54,760 nucleotides of DNA from Protofrankia sp. CiT1. GTDB lineage: Bacteria; Actinomycetota; Actinomycetes; Frankiales; Frankiaceae. The position numbers and the translations under genes are program-made. A model generated the notes under the pieces. That model had not been told where the DNA came from. It made no database searches and worked only from the letters and a program-made list of their open reading frames with translations. This document shows, in pieces, positions 34,284 to 42,518 of this stretch (within the stretch, counting starts at the first letter, position 1; every line of letters starts with the position of its first letter). The stretch is taken from assembly GCF_917627385.1 (NCBI RefSeq), contig NZ_CAKJTL010000046.1:1-54760 (forward strand). Reading direction: 5' to 3'.

Positions 34284-35714
34284 ATGGGCGGGACGATATC
34301 CGAGTCGAGGGCATACGCGGCGCCCGCCGGCATCGCCGAGCGCGCTGCTGCCCTCACCCGGCAGGAGGAGCGCCGGCTGGCCGAACGCACCCCGGGCTCC
34401 CGGGCGATGCACGACCGGGCGCTGCGGTCGATGACCGGTGGGGTGCCGTCGTCCTACCAGGCCCGCGACCCCTGGCCGATCTACCTGACGCACGGGCGGG
34501 GCTCGCTGGTGTGGGACGTCGACGGAACCGAGTATTCCGACTTCCACAATGGTTTCGGCTCGATGGTGCAGGGGCACGCGCACCCGGCCATTGTTCGCGC
34601 GGTGCGTGAGCGGATAGGCCTGGGTAGCCACTTCGCGATGCCGACCGAGGATTCGGTGATCGTTAGTGAGGAACTGGTCCGTCGCTTCGGGCTGCCGCAG
34701 TGGCGCTATGTCAACTCGGGGTCGGAAGCGACCATGGATGCGATCCGAATCGCCCGGGCGGTGACCGGACGCGAGACGATCGTCAAGATTTTCGGTTCCT
34801 ACCACGGTCATCATGACTACGTGATGGTCTCGATCGGGACCCCCTACGAGGACATCGGCCCCGTCGATCACATGGCGTCGCTTGCCTACGGCGAGGGCAT
34901 TCCATCGACAGTGATCGATCTGACTGTGCCGGTGCCGTTCAACGACGCCCCGGCCATGGAGCGGCGGATTGAGGCGTTGGTGGCCGAGGGGCGTCCGCCA
35001 GCCTGTGTGATCATGGAACCGGCCATGATGAACCTCGGCGTGGTCCTGCCCGAGCCCGGCTATCTGGAGGCTGTCCGGAGCATCACTCGCCGGCACGGCG
35101 TGATATTGATTTTCGATGAGGTCAAGACCGGTCTGTGCGTGGCGGCCGGGGGCGCCACCGAACGCTTCGGCGTGCTGCCGGATATGATCACTCTGGCCAA
35201 GGCGCTCGGCGGCGGGCTGCCGTCCGGGGCCATCGGCGCCACGGCGGACATCATGGCGGCTGTTGCCTGCGGCCGGGTCAAACAGGTGGGGACGTTCAAC
35301 GGCAACCCACTGGTCATGGCCGCTGCCCGGGCCAGCCTGCTGGAGGTCCTCATCCCGGAGGCGTATGCCCATCTCGATCGGCTGGGCGACCGGCTCATCG
35401 CCGGCTGCGATGACATTCTCCGGCGCCACGAGCTGCCTGGCTACACGGTCGGCATCGGCTCCAAGGGGTGCGTGCACTTCGCCGATGCCCCGATCCGCGA
35501 CTACACGTCCTTCATGGCGCTCCAGAATCCGGCTCTGCCGGAGCTCGCCTGGCTCTACAACGCCAATCGGGGCGTCCTGATGGCTCCGGGCCGGGAGGAG
35601 GAGTGGACGCTGTCGGTGCAGCACTCCGACGCCGATGTTGACCGCTACCTCGACTCCTTCGCGGCGTTGGCCCGTGACCTCGCCGGCACCACCGGCGGCG
35701 GACAGCCAGGTTAG
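34284..35714 (+). CDS. Class III aminotransferase resembling glutamate-1-semialdehyde aminomutase
   Basis: 476 residues from the ATG at 34284 (GGGGAG upstream). GSA-aminomutase-like segments: RSMTGGVPSSYQARDPWPIYLTHGRGSLVWDVDG, YSDFHNGFGSMVQGHAHPAI, RYVNSGSEATMDAIRIARAVTGR, SYHGHHDY, ILIFDEVKTGLCVAAGGATERFG, and Lys in ITLAKALGGGLPSGAIG. No haem pathway genes are near and the C-terminal region differs from HemL, so it is more likely an amine or amino-acid aminotransferase of the polyamine locus. It is 74 bp upstream of the dehydrogenase, probably in one operon. Confidence 0.85.
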   Translation: MGGTISESRAYAAPAGIAERAAALTRQEERRLAERTPGSRAMHDRALRSMTGGVPSSYQARDPWPIYLTHGRGSLVWDVDGTEYSDFHNGFGSMVQGHAHPAIVRAVRERIGLGSHFAMPTEDSVIVSEELVRRFGLPQWRYVNSGSEATMDAIRIARAVTGRETIVKIFGSYHGHHDYVMVSIGTPYEDIGPVDHMASLAYGEGIPSTVIDLTVPVPFNDAPAMERRIEALVAEGRPPACVIMEPAMMNLGVVLPEPGYLEAVRSITRRHGVILIFDEVKTGLCVAAGGATERFGVLPDMITLAKALGGGLPSGAIGATADIMAAVACGRVKQVGTFNGNPLVMAAARASLLEVLIPEAYAHLDRLGDRLIAGCDDILRRHELPGYTVGIGSKGCVHFADAPIRDYTSFMALQNPALPELAWLYNANRGVLMAPGREEEWTLSVQHSDADVDRYLDSFAALARDLAGTTGGGQPG

Positions 35715-35760
35715 CCGGATGAGCCAGGTTGGCCAAGTTAGCTGGATTAGCCGGATTCGC
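35706..35760. repeat. Short imperfect AGCCGGAT/AGCCAGGT repeats between aminotransferase and dehydrogenase
   Basis: Five or six degenerate 9-12-bp units based on GTTAGCCGGAT and GAGCCAGGTT fill most of the 74-bp gap. They encode nothing recognisable; slippage-prone spacer DNA or a regulator array are possible. Confidence 0.5.
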
Positions 35761-35788
35761 CAGGTAAGGGGCGTGATGCGGAGTGCGT

Positions 35789-37219
35789 ATGGATAAGATC
35801 CTCACGAATTTCATCGGCGGTGCCAGCGTCGTGGCTATGGACGGGCGGACGACGCCCGTGGTGAACCCGTCCACGGCAGCGGTCTTCGCCGAGGCACCGG
35901 TATCCGGCGCGGTTGATGTGGACGCGGCGGTGCGGGCCGCGTCGGACGCCTTCGAATCCTGGCGCGCCACCACACCGGGTGAGCGGGCCAGAGCCCTGCT
36001 CACGCTCGCTGACGCCATCGAGGAACGCGCGGACGACCTCGTCCGGGCGGAGTGCGAGAACACCGGGAAGCCGATCGCGCTCACCCTGGCCGAGGAGATT
36101 CCGCCCGCCGCGGATCAGATCCGCTTTTTCGCCGGTGCGGCCCGGTTGCTCGAGGGACGGTCGGCGGGTGAGTACATGACCGGGTACACAAGTTTTACGC
36201 GGCGCGAGCCGGTGGGCGTGTGCGCGCAGGTGACCCCGTGGAACTACCCGCTGATGATGGCGGTGTGGAAGCTCGCGCCGGCGATCGCCGCGGGCAACAC
36301 CGTGGTGCTCAAGCCGTCGGAGACGACCCCGGTCAGCACCTTGCTGCTCGCCGAGATCGCGGCCGAGTTCCTGCCCGCGGGCGTCCTCAATGTGGTGTGC
36401 GGTGATCGGGACACCGGCCGAGCCCTGATCGCTCACCCGCTGCCGGCGATGGCGTCGGTCACCGGCAGTGTCCGGGCCGGCATGGAGGTTGCCCAGGCGG
36501 CGGCCGGCACCCTCAAGCGGGTCCATCTGGAACTGGGCGGCAAGGCACCGGTGATCGTTTTTGACGACGTCGATGTCGCCGCGGCCGCGGCGGGGATCGC
36601 GGGCGCCGCCTACTTCAATGCCGGGCAGGACTGCACCGCCGCCACCAGGATTCTAACCGCGCCGGGCGTCCATGATGATCTCGTCGCGGCCCTGACCGAA
36701 CAGGCACGAGCGACCAGAACCGGCGGCCCGGACGAGCCGAGCGCAGCCTACGGCCCGTTGAACAACGTCGGTCAGCTCGGCCGCGTGCAGGCAATGGTGG
36801 ATCGCGCGCCGAGGCATGCCGAGGTGCTCACCGGCGGGGCGCCGTTGAACCGCTCCGGGTTCTTCTACCCGGCGACGGTTATCGCGGGCCTGCGCCAGGA
36901 TGACGAGCTGATCCAGCAAGAGATCTTCGGGCCGGTTGTGACGGTCCAGCGGTTCGGTTCTGAGGACGAGGCCGTGGCCTGGGCAAACGGAGTCGAATAC
37001 GGGCTCGCGGCCAGCGTGTGGACACGTGATCACTCCCGGGCGATGCGGGTTGCCCGCCGGCTGGACTTCGGCTGCGTGTGGATCAATACCCACCTCCCGC
37101 TGGTTGCCGAGATGCCGCACGGAGGCTTCAAGAAGAGCGGATACGGGAAGGACCTGTCAGTCTACGGCCTCGAGGATTACACCCGGATCAAGCACGTGAT
37201 GAGCAACATCGAGTTTTGA
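35789..37219 (+). CDS. Aldehyde dehydrogenase, gamma-aminobutyraldehyde type
   Basis: 476 residues from the ATG at 35789 (GGAG 6 bases upstream). ALDH marks: VTPWNYPLMMAVWKLAPAIAAGNTVVLKPSE, catalytic Glu in LELGGKAPVIVF, catalytic Cys in NAGQDCTAATR, EIFGPVVTVQRF, and C-terminal PHGGFKKSGYGKDLSVYGLEDYTRIKHVM. This form is closest to aminobutyraldehyde dehydrogenases of putrescine breakdown. With the aminotransferases it would convert putrescine through 4-aminobutanal to GABA. Its TGA stop overlaps the start of a palindromic repeat. Confidence 0.88.
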   Translation: MDKILTNFIGGASVVAMDGRTTPVVNPSTAAVFAEAPVSGAVDVDAAVRAASDAFESWRATTPGERARALLTLADAIEERADDLVRAECENTGKPIALTLAEEIPPAADQIRFFAGAARLLEGRSAGEYMTGYTSFTRREPVGVCAQVTPWNYPLMMAVWKLAPAIAAGNTVVLKPSETTPVSTLLLAEIAAEFLPAGVLNVVCGDRDTGRALIAHPLPAMASVTGSVRAGMEVAQAAAGTLKRVHLELGGKAPVIVFDDVDVAAAAAGIAGAAYFNAGQDCTAATRILTAPGVHDDLVAALTEQARATRTGGPDEPSAAYGPLNNVGQLGRVQAMVDRAPRHAEVLTGGAPLNRSGFFYPATVIAGLRQDDELIQQEIFGPVVTVQRFGSEDEAVAWANGVEYGLAASVWTRDHSRAMRVARRLDFGCVWINTHLPLVAEMPHGGFKKSGYGKDLSVYGLEDYTRIKHVMSNIEF

Positions 37220-37380
37220 GCGGCCACGAACGACCGGTGACAACGCGGCGAGGTACGTGCCCCAGCCTCGCGCCGCCATGTCCCTGTTACCGGTCGCGCT
37301 ATGGCGTGTTTCGGAAGTCGTCGTTCGGCCAGGGGCCGCCTGGACGCGGCGGGCCGGACAGCTGGCTTCCGGAACACGTC
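37218..37380. repeat. Compound palindromic repeat: family-1 derivative next to a shortened family-2 copy
   Basis: Beginning in the dehydrogenase TGA (GAGCGGCC...), 37218-37300 shares the GACAACG-GCGAGG-ACGTGCCCCAGCC core and the ACCGGTCGCGCT end of family 1 but lacks about half the element. Right after it, 37303-37380 has family-2 ends (GGCGTGTTTCGGAAG and the complement-like CTTCCGGAACACG) around a shortened core containing GCCTGGACGCGGCG. Both look internally deleted. Confidence 0.65.
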
Positions 37381-37584
37381 CGCAAGGCGGTGGGAGGGTG
37401 ATCCCCGCGTTGTCGAGGTGCACAGGGTGCCAACCAGCCGAAGCCGGCGCGATGCTGGTCCCGTCGCGCCCGCCGGAGGCGCTGTGGGACCAATAGGCCG
37501 AAGACGGGTTTTCCGGACCTGGTTGGTGGCTTTACTGTCTGGTTTGCCCGCCAGCCGGCCTGGACGAGTAGGCGGAGGGCGGCT

Positions 37585-38742
37585 ATGCGCGAAACTCGTA
37601 TCCGCGTTGCGGGTGACCTGGCACGTGTGCCCACGGATCGTCCAGATGACCTTACCGGCACCGCGACCGGCGCGGAAACGGAGCGGGCACGCCCACCCGG
37701 CTCCTCCCGCTATGTCATACGGTATGTAACCGTGCACGGATATCGTCGGGCTTACATCCGTGCCGGGCACGGACCGGCGTTGTTGCTCATCCACGGGATC
37801 GGGGACAGTTCGCAGACCTGGGCGGACCTCATTCCGTTGCTTGCCCGCGGCCGAACGGTGATCGCGCCGGATCTTCTCGGGCACGGCCGGTCGGACAAGC
37901 CCCGGGGCGACTATTCCATTGGTGGATACGCCTGCGGAATGCGTGACCTGTTGACGGTACTCGGCATCGACCGGGTGACGGTGGTCGGCCACTCCCTGGG
38001 CGGCGGGGTGGCCATGCAGTTCGCCTATCAGTTTCCCGAACGGTGCGAGCGGGTGGTGCTGGTAGCCACCGGGGGAGTGCGTTCCGACATCCATCCGCTG
38101 CTGCGGGCCGCGGCGATTCCAGGTTCAGGAGCGGTGCTCTCACTGCTTACCACGGCATCCCTGCGCCATATCGGTTGGGCGGTGACGCGGGCGTTGCGCT
38201 GGCTGCACACCGATCTGGGGCGCGATGTCGACGACCTCATGCGCACCTTGGAAGATCTGCATGTGGACACCGCTCGAGCGGCATTCCTCCGGACGTTGCG
38301 GACCGCCGTGGACGGCCATGGCCAGGCAATCACGATGTTGGACCGCTGTTACCTCGCGGCCGGAATGCCTTCTCTGATCATTTGGGGTGGGCATGACGCG
38401 GTGATCCCGCCTGAACATGCGCGGATCCTGCACGCGGCGATGCCCGGCAGCCGGTTGGAGATCTTCGCGGACGCCGGGCATTTCCCGCATCGCAGTAACC
38501 CGGAGCGCTTTCGGACGGTGCTGGAGGAGTTTTTGTCCTCGACTCGCCCGGCAACGTACTCGGCTCGCCAGTGGCGGGATCTGATGCGTTCCAGCGGGCG
38601 TCGCCCGCAGCAGCCGCCGGGCCGAAGCCGGAGCCGGCGGATGAGAGCGGCCACCGGTGAGGAAAGCGCGTTGGCCGCGGCTTCGAGCACGCCGCTCGGC
38701 ACCCGTCACGGGGAAGGGCCGGTCCCGCGTGGGCCGAGGTGA
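37585..38742 (+). CDS. Alpha/beta hydrolase
   Basis: 385 residues. Canonical fold: LLLIHGIGDSSQTWADLIPLLA (oxyanion HG), APDLLGHGRSDKP, nucleophile Ser in GHSLGGG, acid Asp in IIWGGHDAVIP, and His in GHFPHRSNPERF. A 50-residue N-terminal extension and a basic Arg/Ser-rich C-terminal tail (about 60 residues) lie outside the fold; the real start may be nearer YVIRYVTVHGYRRAYI. It could be a lipase, esterase or epoxide/haloalkane-type hydrolase; substrate cannot be told. Stand-alone gene. Confidence 0.85.
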   Translation: MRETRIRVAGDLARVPTDRPDDLTGTATGAETERARPPGSSRYVIRYVTVHGYRRAYIRAGHGPALLLIHGIGDSSQTWADLIPLLARGRTVIAPDLLGHGRSDKPRGDYSIGGYACGMRDLLTVLGIDRVTVVGHSLGGGVAMQFAYQFPERCERVVLVATGGVRSDIHPLLRAAAIPGSGAVLSLLTTASLRHIGWAVTRALRWLHTDLGRDVDDLMRTLEDLHVDTARAAFLRTLRTAVDGHGQAITMLDRCYLAAGMPSLIIWGGHDAVIPPEHARILHAAMPGSRLEIFADAGHFPHRSNPERFRTVLEEFLSSTRPATYSARQWRDLMRSSGRRPQQPPGRSRSRRMRAATGEESALAAASSTPLGTRHGEGPVPRGPR

Positions 38743-39198
38743 ACAAGACACGGCGGAAAGTGAGGATTCGCCACCGGCGAGCGTACGGAAGCCGGCGAGC
38801 CGGGATCCACCGATCGTGGGCAGTATCTTCGGCGCGGCCTCGTCCGGGGTGCCCAGCCAGGGTTCCGTAGGTCCGCGGAGCTGTGGGAAGAGCCATGACC
38901 GTGCGTCCATTGGCCCGGGAGGTTCATACTGGCTGGGAGCCATGGAACGTTCTCCGGAGCGAACAACCGCGGATCGGTTCGTGACCCGTACGCCGCTGAC
39001 CGCACATGATACCCGCTTCATCCCGCTCAACCGGCTACCGCGCCGGATCGTCGAGACAGATGCCACTTCTTTGTTCCAACCCGCTATCGCATTGGGACAC
39101 CGCGGCCCGCTATCGTGGACTTCGTCGGGCGCGGTCATGCCAATATGGCCTATCCTCGCTGTAGTAACTGAAGTCAGAGATATATCGGAGGTCGACCG
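38743..39198. other. 456-bp region with no convincing gene
   Basis: Frames here are open on both strands because of base composition, but none has a good start, an RBS or recognisable motifs. The last 60 bases (AT-rich ATGGCC...GTAGTAACTG...ATATATCGGAGG) look like the promoter and RBS of the small gene that follows. Confidence 0.5.
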
Positions 39199-39396
39199 TT
39201 GGCACGTCGTGCGCGTCTGAGCTGGCCGGAAGAGCGTCGCCAGGCAGGTGAGGTCGTCGTTCGCCGGGTTGACCCCGGCCGTGGCTGGACCCTTGAGCAG
39301 GCTCGTGACCTGGTACGGCAGGGTTACTCTGTCGAACATGTAGCGGAACGGACGGGATTTCCGGCGCAGATGCTGAAAGTGGCTGCCGAGGAGTGA
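39199..39396 (+). CDS. Small HTH-like protein (65 aa)
   Basis: TTG start at 39199 with a strong GGAGG 8 bases upstream. RRARLSWPEERRQAGEVVVRRVDPGRGWTLEQARDLVRQGYSVEHVAERTGFPAQMLKVAAEE: a basic N-terminus and a C-terminal helix-turn-helix pattern (ARDLVRQGYSVEHVAERTGFPAQML) like small transposon-free DNA-binding proteins. Unknown family. The AT-rich upstream promoter and good RBS support expression. It could be a nucleoid or regulatory factor. Confidence 0.65.
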   Translation: MARRARLSWPEERRQAGEVVVRRVDPGRGWTLEQARDLVRQGYSVEHVAERTGFPAQMLKVAAEE

Positions 39397-39646
39397 ACGT
39401 TTCGACGAAGCGGCGCCAGTCATGAAATATGCACTCTCGGCTATGCGAATGTGGTCGGCTCGGACTCATTCACCCGCGGTGAACCAGGGTGGTGAACCAG
39501 GCCTGGCCGAGGTCACGCCAATGCGTCGAGCTGGTCACTCTGCGCAGTGCGGGGGATTGTGCTGGCGGTTGTGTTCGGATTTTATTGAGTGATTGGATTT
39601 TGCGCCGGCTATTTCCTGTCGGCGATGATCGGGCGTTGTTTTTTGG

Positions 39647-40423
39647 TCACTGCACGTGACGTGTACGCGCGATTGTTGCTTCGTCGTTGGTGGCGCGTAC
39701 AAGCCGGCCGAGGTGGTCGGAGTAGACACCGTCCACGCCGAAACCCAGCAGGCGGTTCAGGGCTCGGGAGGACTGGGCATGCCAGCCGAACGCAAGAAGC
39801 CCGTGAGCGTGCACCAACGGCACCATCGCGGCGGACCAGTCGTTGGCACGCAGGTTCAGCACGGTGGCTCCGGCGGCGGCCGCACGTCGCGCGTACGCCT
39901 CCAGGCCTCCGCCGATCGCCCGGTGGGAGCGGATCTCCCGGCTGGCTGCGGAGTTCACGAATTTCACCGTGTCATCCAGCGCCTCCAGGCTGATGATCGA
40001 CTGCCAGGAGCGGATCGCGTCAAGATCCCCACACAGCCACAGGCGGTCCGCCGCACCAGCCGCGCGGGCGGTTTCGACCACCGCGCGCACGGCGTGGCGC
40101 GTGGTGGCGGGTGGGTCCTTCAGGTCCAGGCTGAGCTCGAAGGCGTTGCCACAGGCGGCGTAGAGGCCGGCCAGGCGTGGAAGCCACCCCGGGAGCGCCG
40201 CGGCCGGTGTCTCGCTGAGCCGGCGGCGCCGGCCCGGCGGTCCGAGCACGCCATCATGGTGCAGTACCGCCACGCCGTCCGCCGTGAGCCACACATCCGA
40301 TTCCAGCCCACCGGCACCGCCCGCCAACGCCCGCTGGAAGGCCGCTACGGTGTTCTCCCGCTGGAACAGCGCGGGCGAGCCCCGATGGGCAAAGCCGATC
40401 GGACGGCGCGCGGTACGGGTCAC
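39647..40423 (-). CDS. Glycerophosphodiester phosphodiesterase
   Basis: 258 residues from a GTG at 40423 that overlaps the hisN stop as GTGA. GDPD motifs: FAHRGSPALFQRENTVAAFQRAL (HRG and E-N-T), ESDVWLTADGVAVLHHDG (metal E/D and catalytic His), then FELSLDLKDP, ANDWSAAMVPLVHAHGLLAFGWHA and GVDGVYSDHLGRL. Only cytosolic residues are present, without a signal peptide. It hydrolyses glycerophosphodiesters to glycerol-3-phosphate. Coupled translation with hisN is likely, though no metabolic link is evident. Confidence 0.9.
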   Translation of the reverse strand: MTRTARRPIGFAHRGSPALFQRENTVAAFQRALAGGAGGLESDVWLTADGVAVLHHDGVLGPPGRRRRLSETPAAALPGWLPRLAGLYAACGNAFELSLDLKDPPATTRHAVRAVVETARAAGAADRLWLCGDLDAIRSWQSIISLEALDDTVKFVNSAASREIRSHRAIGGGLEAYARRAAAAGATVLNLRANDWSAAMVPLVHAHGLLAFGWHAQSSRALNRLLGFGVDGVYSDHLGRLVRATNDEATIARTRHVQ

Positions 40424-41304
40424 CGCACGGAAGGCTGGTTCAGGATATCCAGCGCCCGGGCATGCAGCCGGCTGTTGGTTGTCAGAACCGAGCCACCGGC
40501 CGGCCCAGGGCGTCCGGTGAGATCCGTGAAGGTGCCCCCGGCTTCCTCGATGATCACCTGGAGGGCGGCCATGTCCCACAGCGAGACATCGGGCTCGCAG
40601 GCAAGGTCGACAGCTCCCTCGGCGACCATCATGTGCGACCAGAAGTCACCGAAGGCCCGGGTCCGCCACACCGCGGCCACGAGATCGAGGAAGGGCTCCA
40701 GCCGACCGGCCGCCGACCAGTTCTCGATGGAGGCGAACGACAGGTAGGCGTCGGCAAGGTCTGTCACCGCTGACACGGCCAGTGAACGGATCTCGCCGGC
40801 CACCGTCCGGGTGTGAGCCCCGTGACCGCGTGCCGCCCACCAGCGCCGGCCCATTGCGGGCGCGCTGGCCACACCGACGACGACCGTACCGTCGATCTCG
40901 AGAGCGAGCAGCGTCCCCCACACCGGCACCCCGCGGACAAAGTTCTTGGTACCGTCCACCGGGTCGACCACCCAACGGCGCCGGGCCTCACCGACCAGCC
41001 CCTGTTCCTCGCCCAGGACCGCGTCGCCGGGCCGGACCTGCGCCAGCCGGGCCCGGATCATCGCCTCCACCGCGGTGTCGGCGTCGGTCACGGGAGTGGC
41101 GTCGGGCTTTGCCTCGACCAGCAGGTCAACAGCTTGAAAACGGGCCATCGTGATGGCGTCGGCGGCATCCGCCAGGGCCAGGGCCAAGGCCAGATCATCG
41201 GTGACCGGGTGGTCGTCGGCAGCCGGGTTCGCCGGGATTTCGACGTTACTAGCCGGTAGGCCGCTGGGGCGGGGATCCGGATCTGTCTGTGCGGCACGGG
41301 TCAC
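40420..41304 (-). CDS. hisN: Histidinol-phosphatase of the inositol-monophosphatase family
   Basis: 294 residues. Lithium-sensitive phosphatase motifs: VTDADTAVE, GEEQGLVG, WVVDPVDGTKNFVRGVPVWGTLLAL (metal DPxDGTxNF) and CEPDVSLWDMAALQVIIEEAGG. The F-V-R-G-V form and neighbours rsgA and aroA match the actinobacterial histidinol-phosphatase HisN, which dephosphorylates histidinol-phosphate. The first 40 residues are not conserved and the true start may be internal. gdpD follows with a four-base overlap. Confidence 0.85.
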   Translation of the reverse strand: MTRAAQTDPDPRPSGLPASNVEIPANPAADDHPVTDDLALALALADAADAITMARFQAVDLLVEAKPDATPVTDADTAVEAMIRARLAQVRPGDAVLGEEQGLVGEARRRWVVDPVDGTKNFVRGVPVWGTLLALEIDGTVVVGVASAPAMGRRWWAARGHGAHTRTVAGEIRSLAVSAVTDLADAYLSFASIENWSAAGRLEPFLDLVAAVWRTRAFGDFWSHMMVAEGAVDLACEPDVSLWDMAALQVIIEEAGGTFTDLTGRPGPAGGSVLTTNSRLHARALDILNQPSVR

Positions 41305-41409
41305 GCGGCGAGCGTACCGGGGCGCCGGCCGGTAATGACGGATATCCCCACCGAGTTCGGGCCTGGTGTGCCAGGCGGGTTCGTTGCCCCGCTATGGCTG
41401 GCCCCCCCG

Positions 41410-42483
41410 CTATGCCGGGTCGGCACCGGAGCGGGCGACAAGGAGCCTGCGCAGGCTCGCGAGCCGGCCGGGCTCCGCCAGCCCGTCATCGACGGCGCGG
41501 TCGACCGCGCAGTCCGCGAGGCCCGCCTGATGGGTACAGCCACCCGGGCACGCGGCCGCGGCCGGAGCCAGATCGGGAAAAGCGGCCAGTACCCGCTCCG
41601 CGCGGACCGCGCCCAGCCCGAACGAGCGCACCCCCGGGGTGTCGACGACCCAGCCCCCACCGGGCATCGGCAGGGCGATGGCCGCGGACGATGTGTGCCG
41701 GCCTCGTCCGGTGACCGCGTTGACCGCGCCAATTGTCTGGGCGGCATCCGGTACCAGCCGGTTGACCAGCGTTGACTTGCCGACACCGGAATGACCGAAC
41801 AGGACGCAGACACGGCCGCGGAGCAGCGCGGTCAGCGCTTCGACGCTCCTGTCCGGCCGGGTGGTCACCACCGGGAGGCCGAGCGGTCCGTAGAGCTCCC
41901 GCAATGGCGCGTCGCCGGCGAGATCGGCCTTGGTGAGGCAGAGCACCGGTTCCAGGCCACCGTCGTAGGCCGCGACCAGGCATCGGTCGATCATCCCGGT
42001 GCGCGGTGGTGGGTCCGTGAGGGCGCAGACGATGATGAGCCGGTCGGCATTGGCGACGATCGGGCGTTCGAGGGGGTCGGTGTCGTCGGCGGTGCGCCGC
42101 AGCACGCTCCGGCGTTCAGCTCGCGCGACGATCCGGGCCAGGCTGCCAGGCGAGCCGGAGACGTCCCCGACCAGGGCGACCTCATCGCCGACGATCACGC
42201 TCGTCCGGCGTAACGAGCCGCCGCGGACGGCGGCGACCAGGATACCGGTGGACTGCGGCGGGCCGGTCGACCCATCGTCCGCCCGCGCCTTCGCCCTGGT
42301 CGCCCGCACGGTCGCTGCCGTCGCCGCGATCCGTCCGGTGACATGGCAGGTGTAGCGGCCGCGATCGACCGCGACGATGCTCGCCGCCACCGCGTCGGCG
42401 TGGTCGGGCCGCTCCCGGGTACGTGGCCGTGACCCGCGCCCAGCTCGGACCCGTACGTCGTCCTCGTCCAGCTCCCGCGGCAT
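41410..42483 (-). CDS. rsgA: Ribosome small subunit-dependent GTPase RsgA
   Basis: 357 residues. An OB-fold N-terminal part precedes the circularly permuted GTPase order: G4 LCLTKADL, G1 GHSGVGKSTLVN, G2 region GRGRHTSSAA, G3 DTPG. The zinc cluster CPGGCTHQAGLADC follows. RsgA helps late 30S maturation. The N-terminal 60 residues are Arg-rich. It lies 35 bp from aroA, with which it probably shares a transcript, and 105 bp from hisN. Confidence 0.95.
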   Translation of the reverse strand: MPRELDEDDVRVRAGRGSRPRTRERPDHADAVAASIVAVDRGRYTCHVTGRIAATAATVRATRAKARADDGSTGPPQSTGILVAAVRGGSLRRTSVIVGDEVALVGDVSGSPGSLARIVARAERRSVLRRTADDTDPLERPIVANADRLIIVCALTDPPPRTGMIDRCLVAAYDGGLEPVLCLTKADLAGDAPLRELYGPLGLPVVTTRPDRSVEALTALLRGRVCVLFGHSGVGKSTLVNRLVPDAAQTIGAVNAVTGRGRHTSSAAIALPMPGGGWVVDTPGVRSFGLGAVRAERVLAAFPDLAPAAAACPGGCTHQAGLADCAVDRAVDDGLAEPGRLASLRRLLVARSGADPA

Positions 42484-42518
42484 TCACCCGCGCCGTTCCA
42501 GCCCGCGACGGCGGGCTT

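Noticed and set aside
34080-35624. 514-codon minus-strand frame
   Set aside because: Antisense to the GSA-aminomutase-like gene, His/Arg-rich, no family motifs.
38140-39423. 427-codon minus-strand frame
   Set aside because: Covers the hydrolase gene in antisense and the empty 38743-39198 region; no RBS or motif.
39656-40747. 363-codon plus-strand frame
   Set aside because: Antisense to gdpD and hisN.
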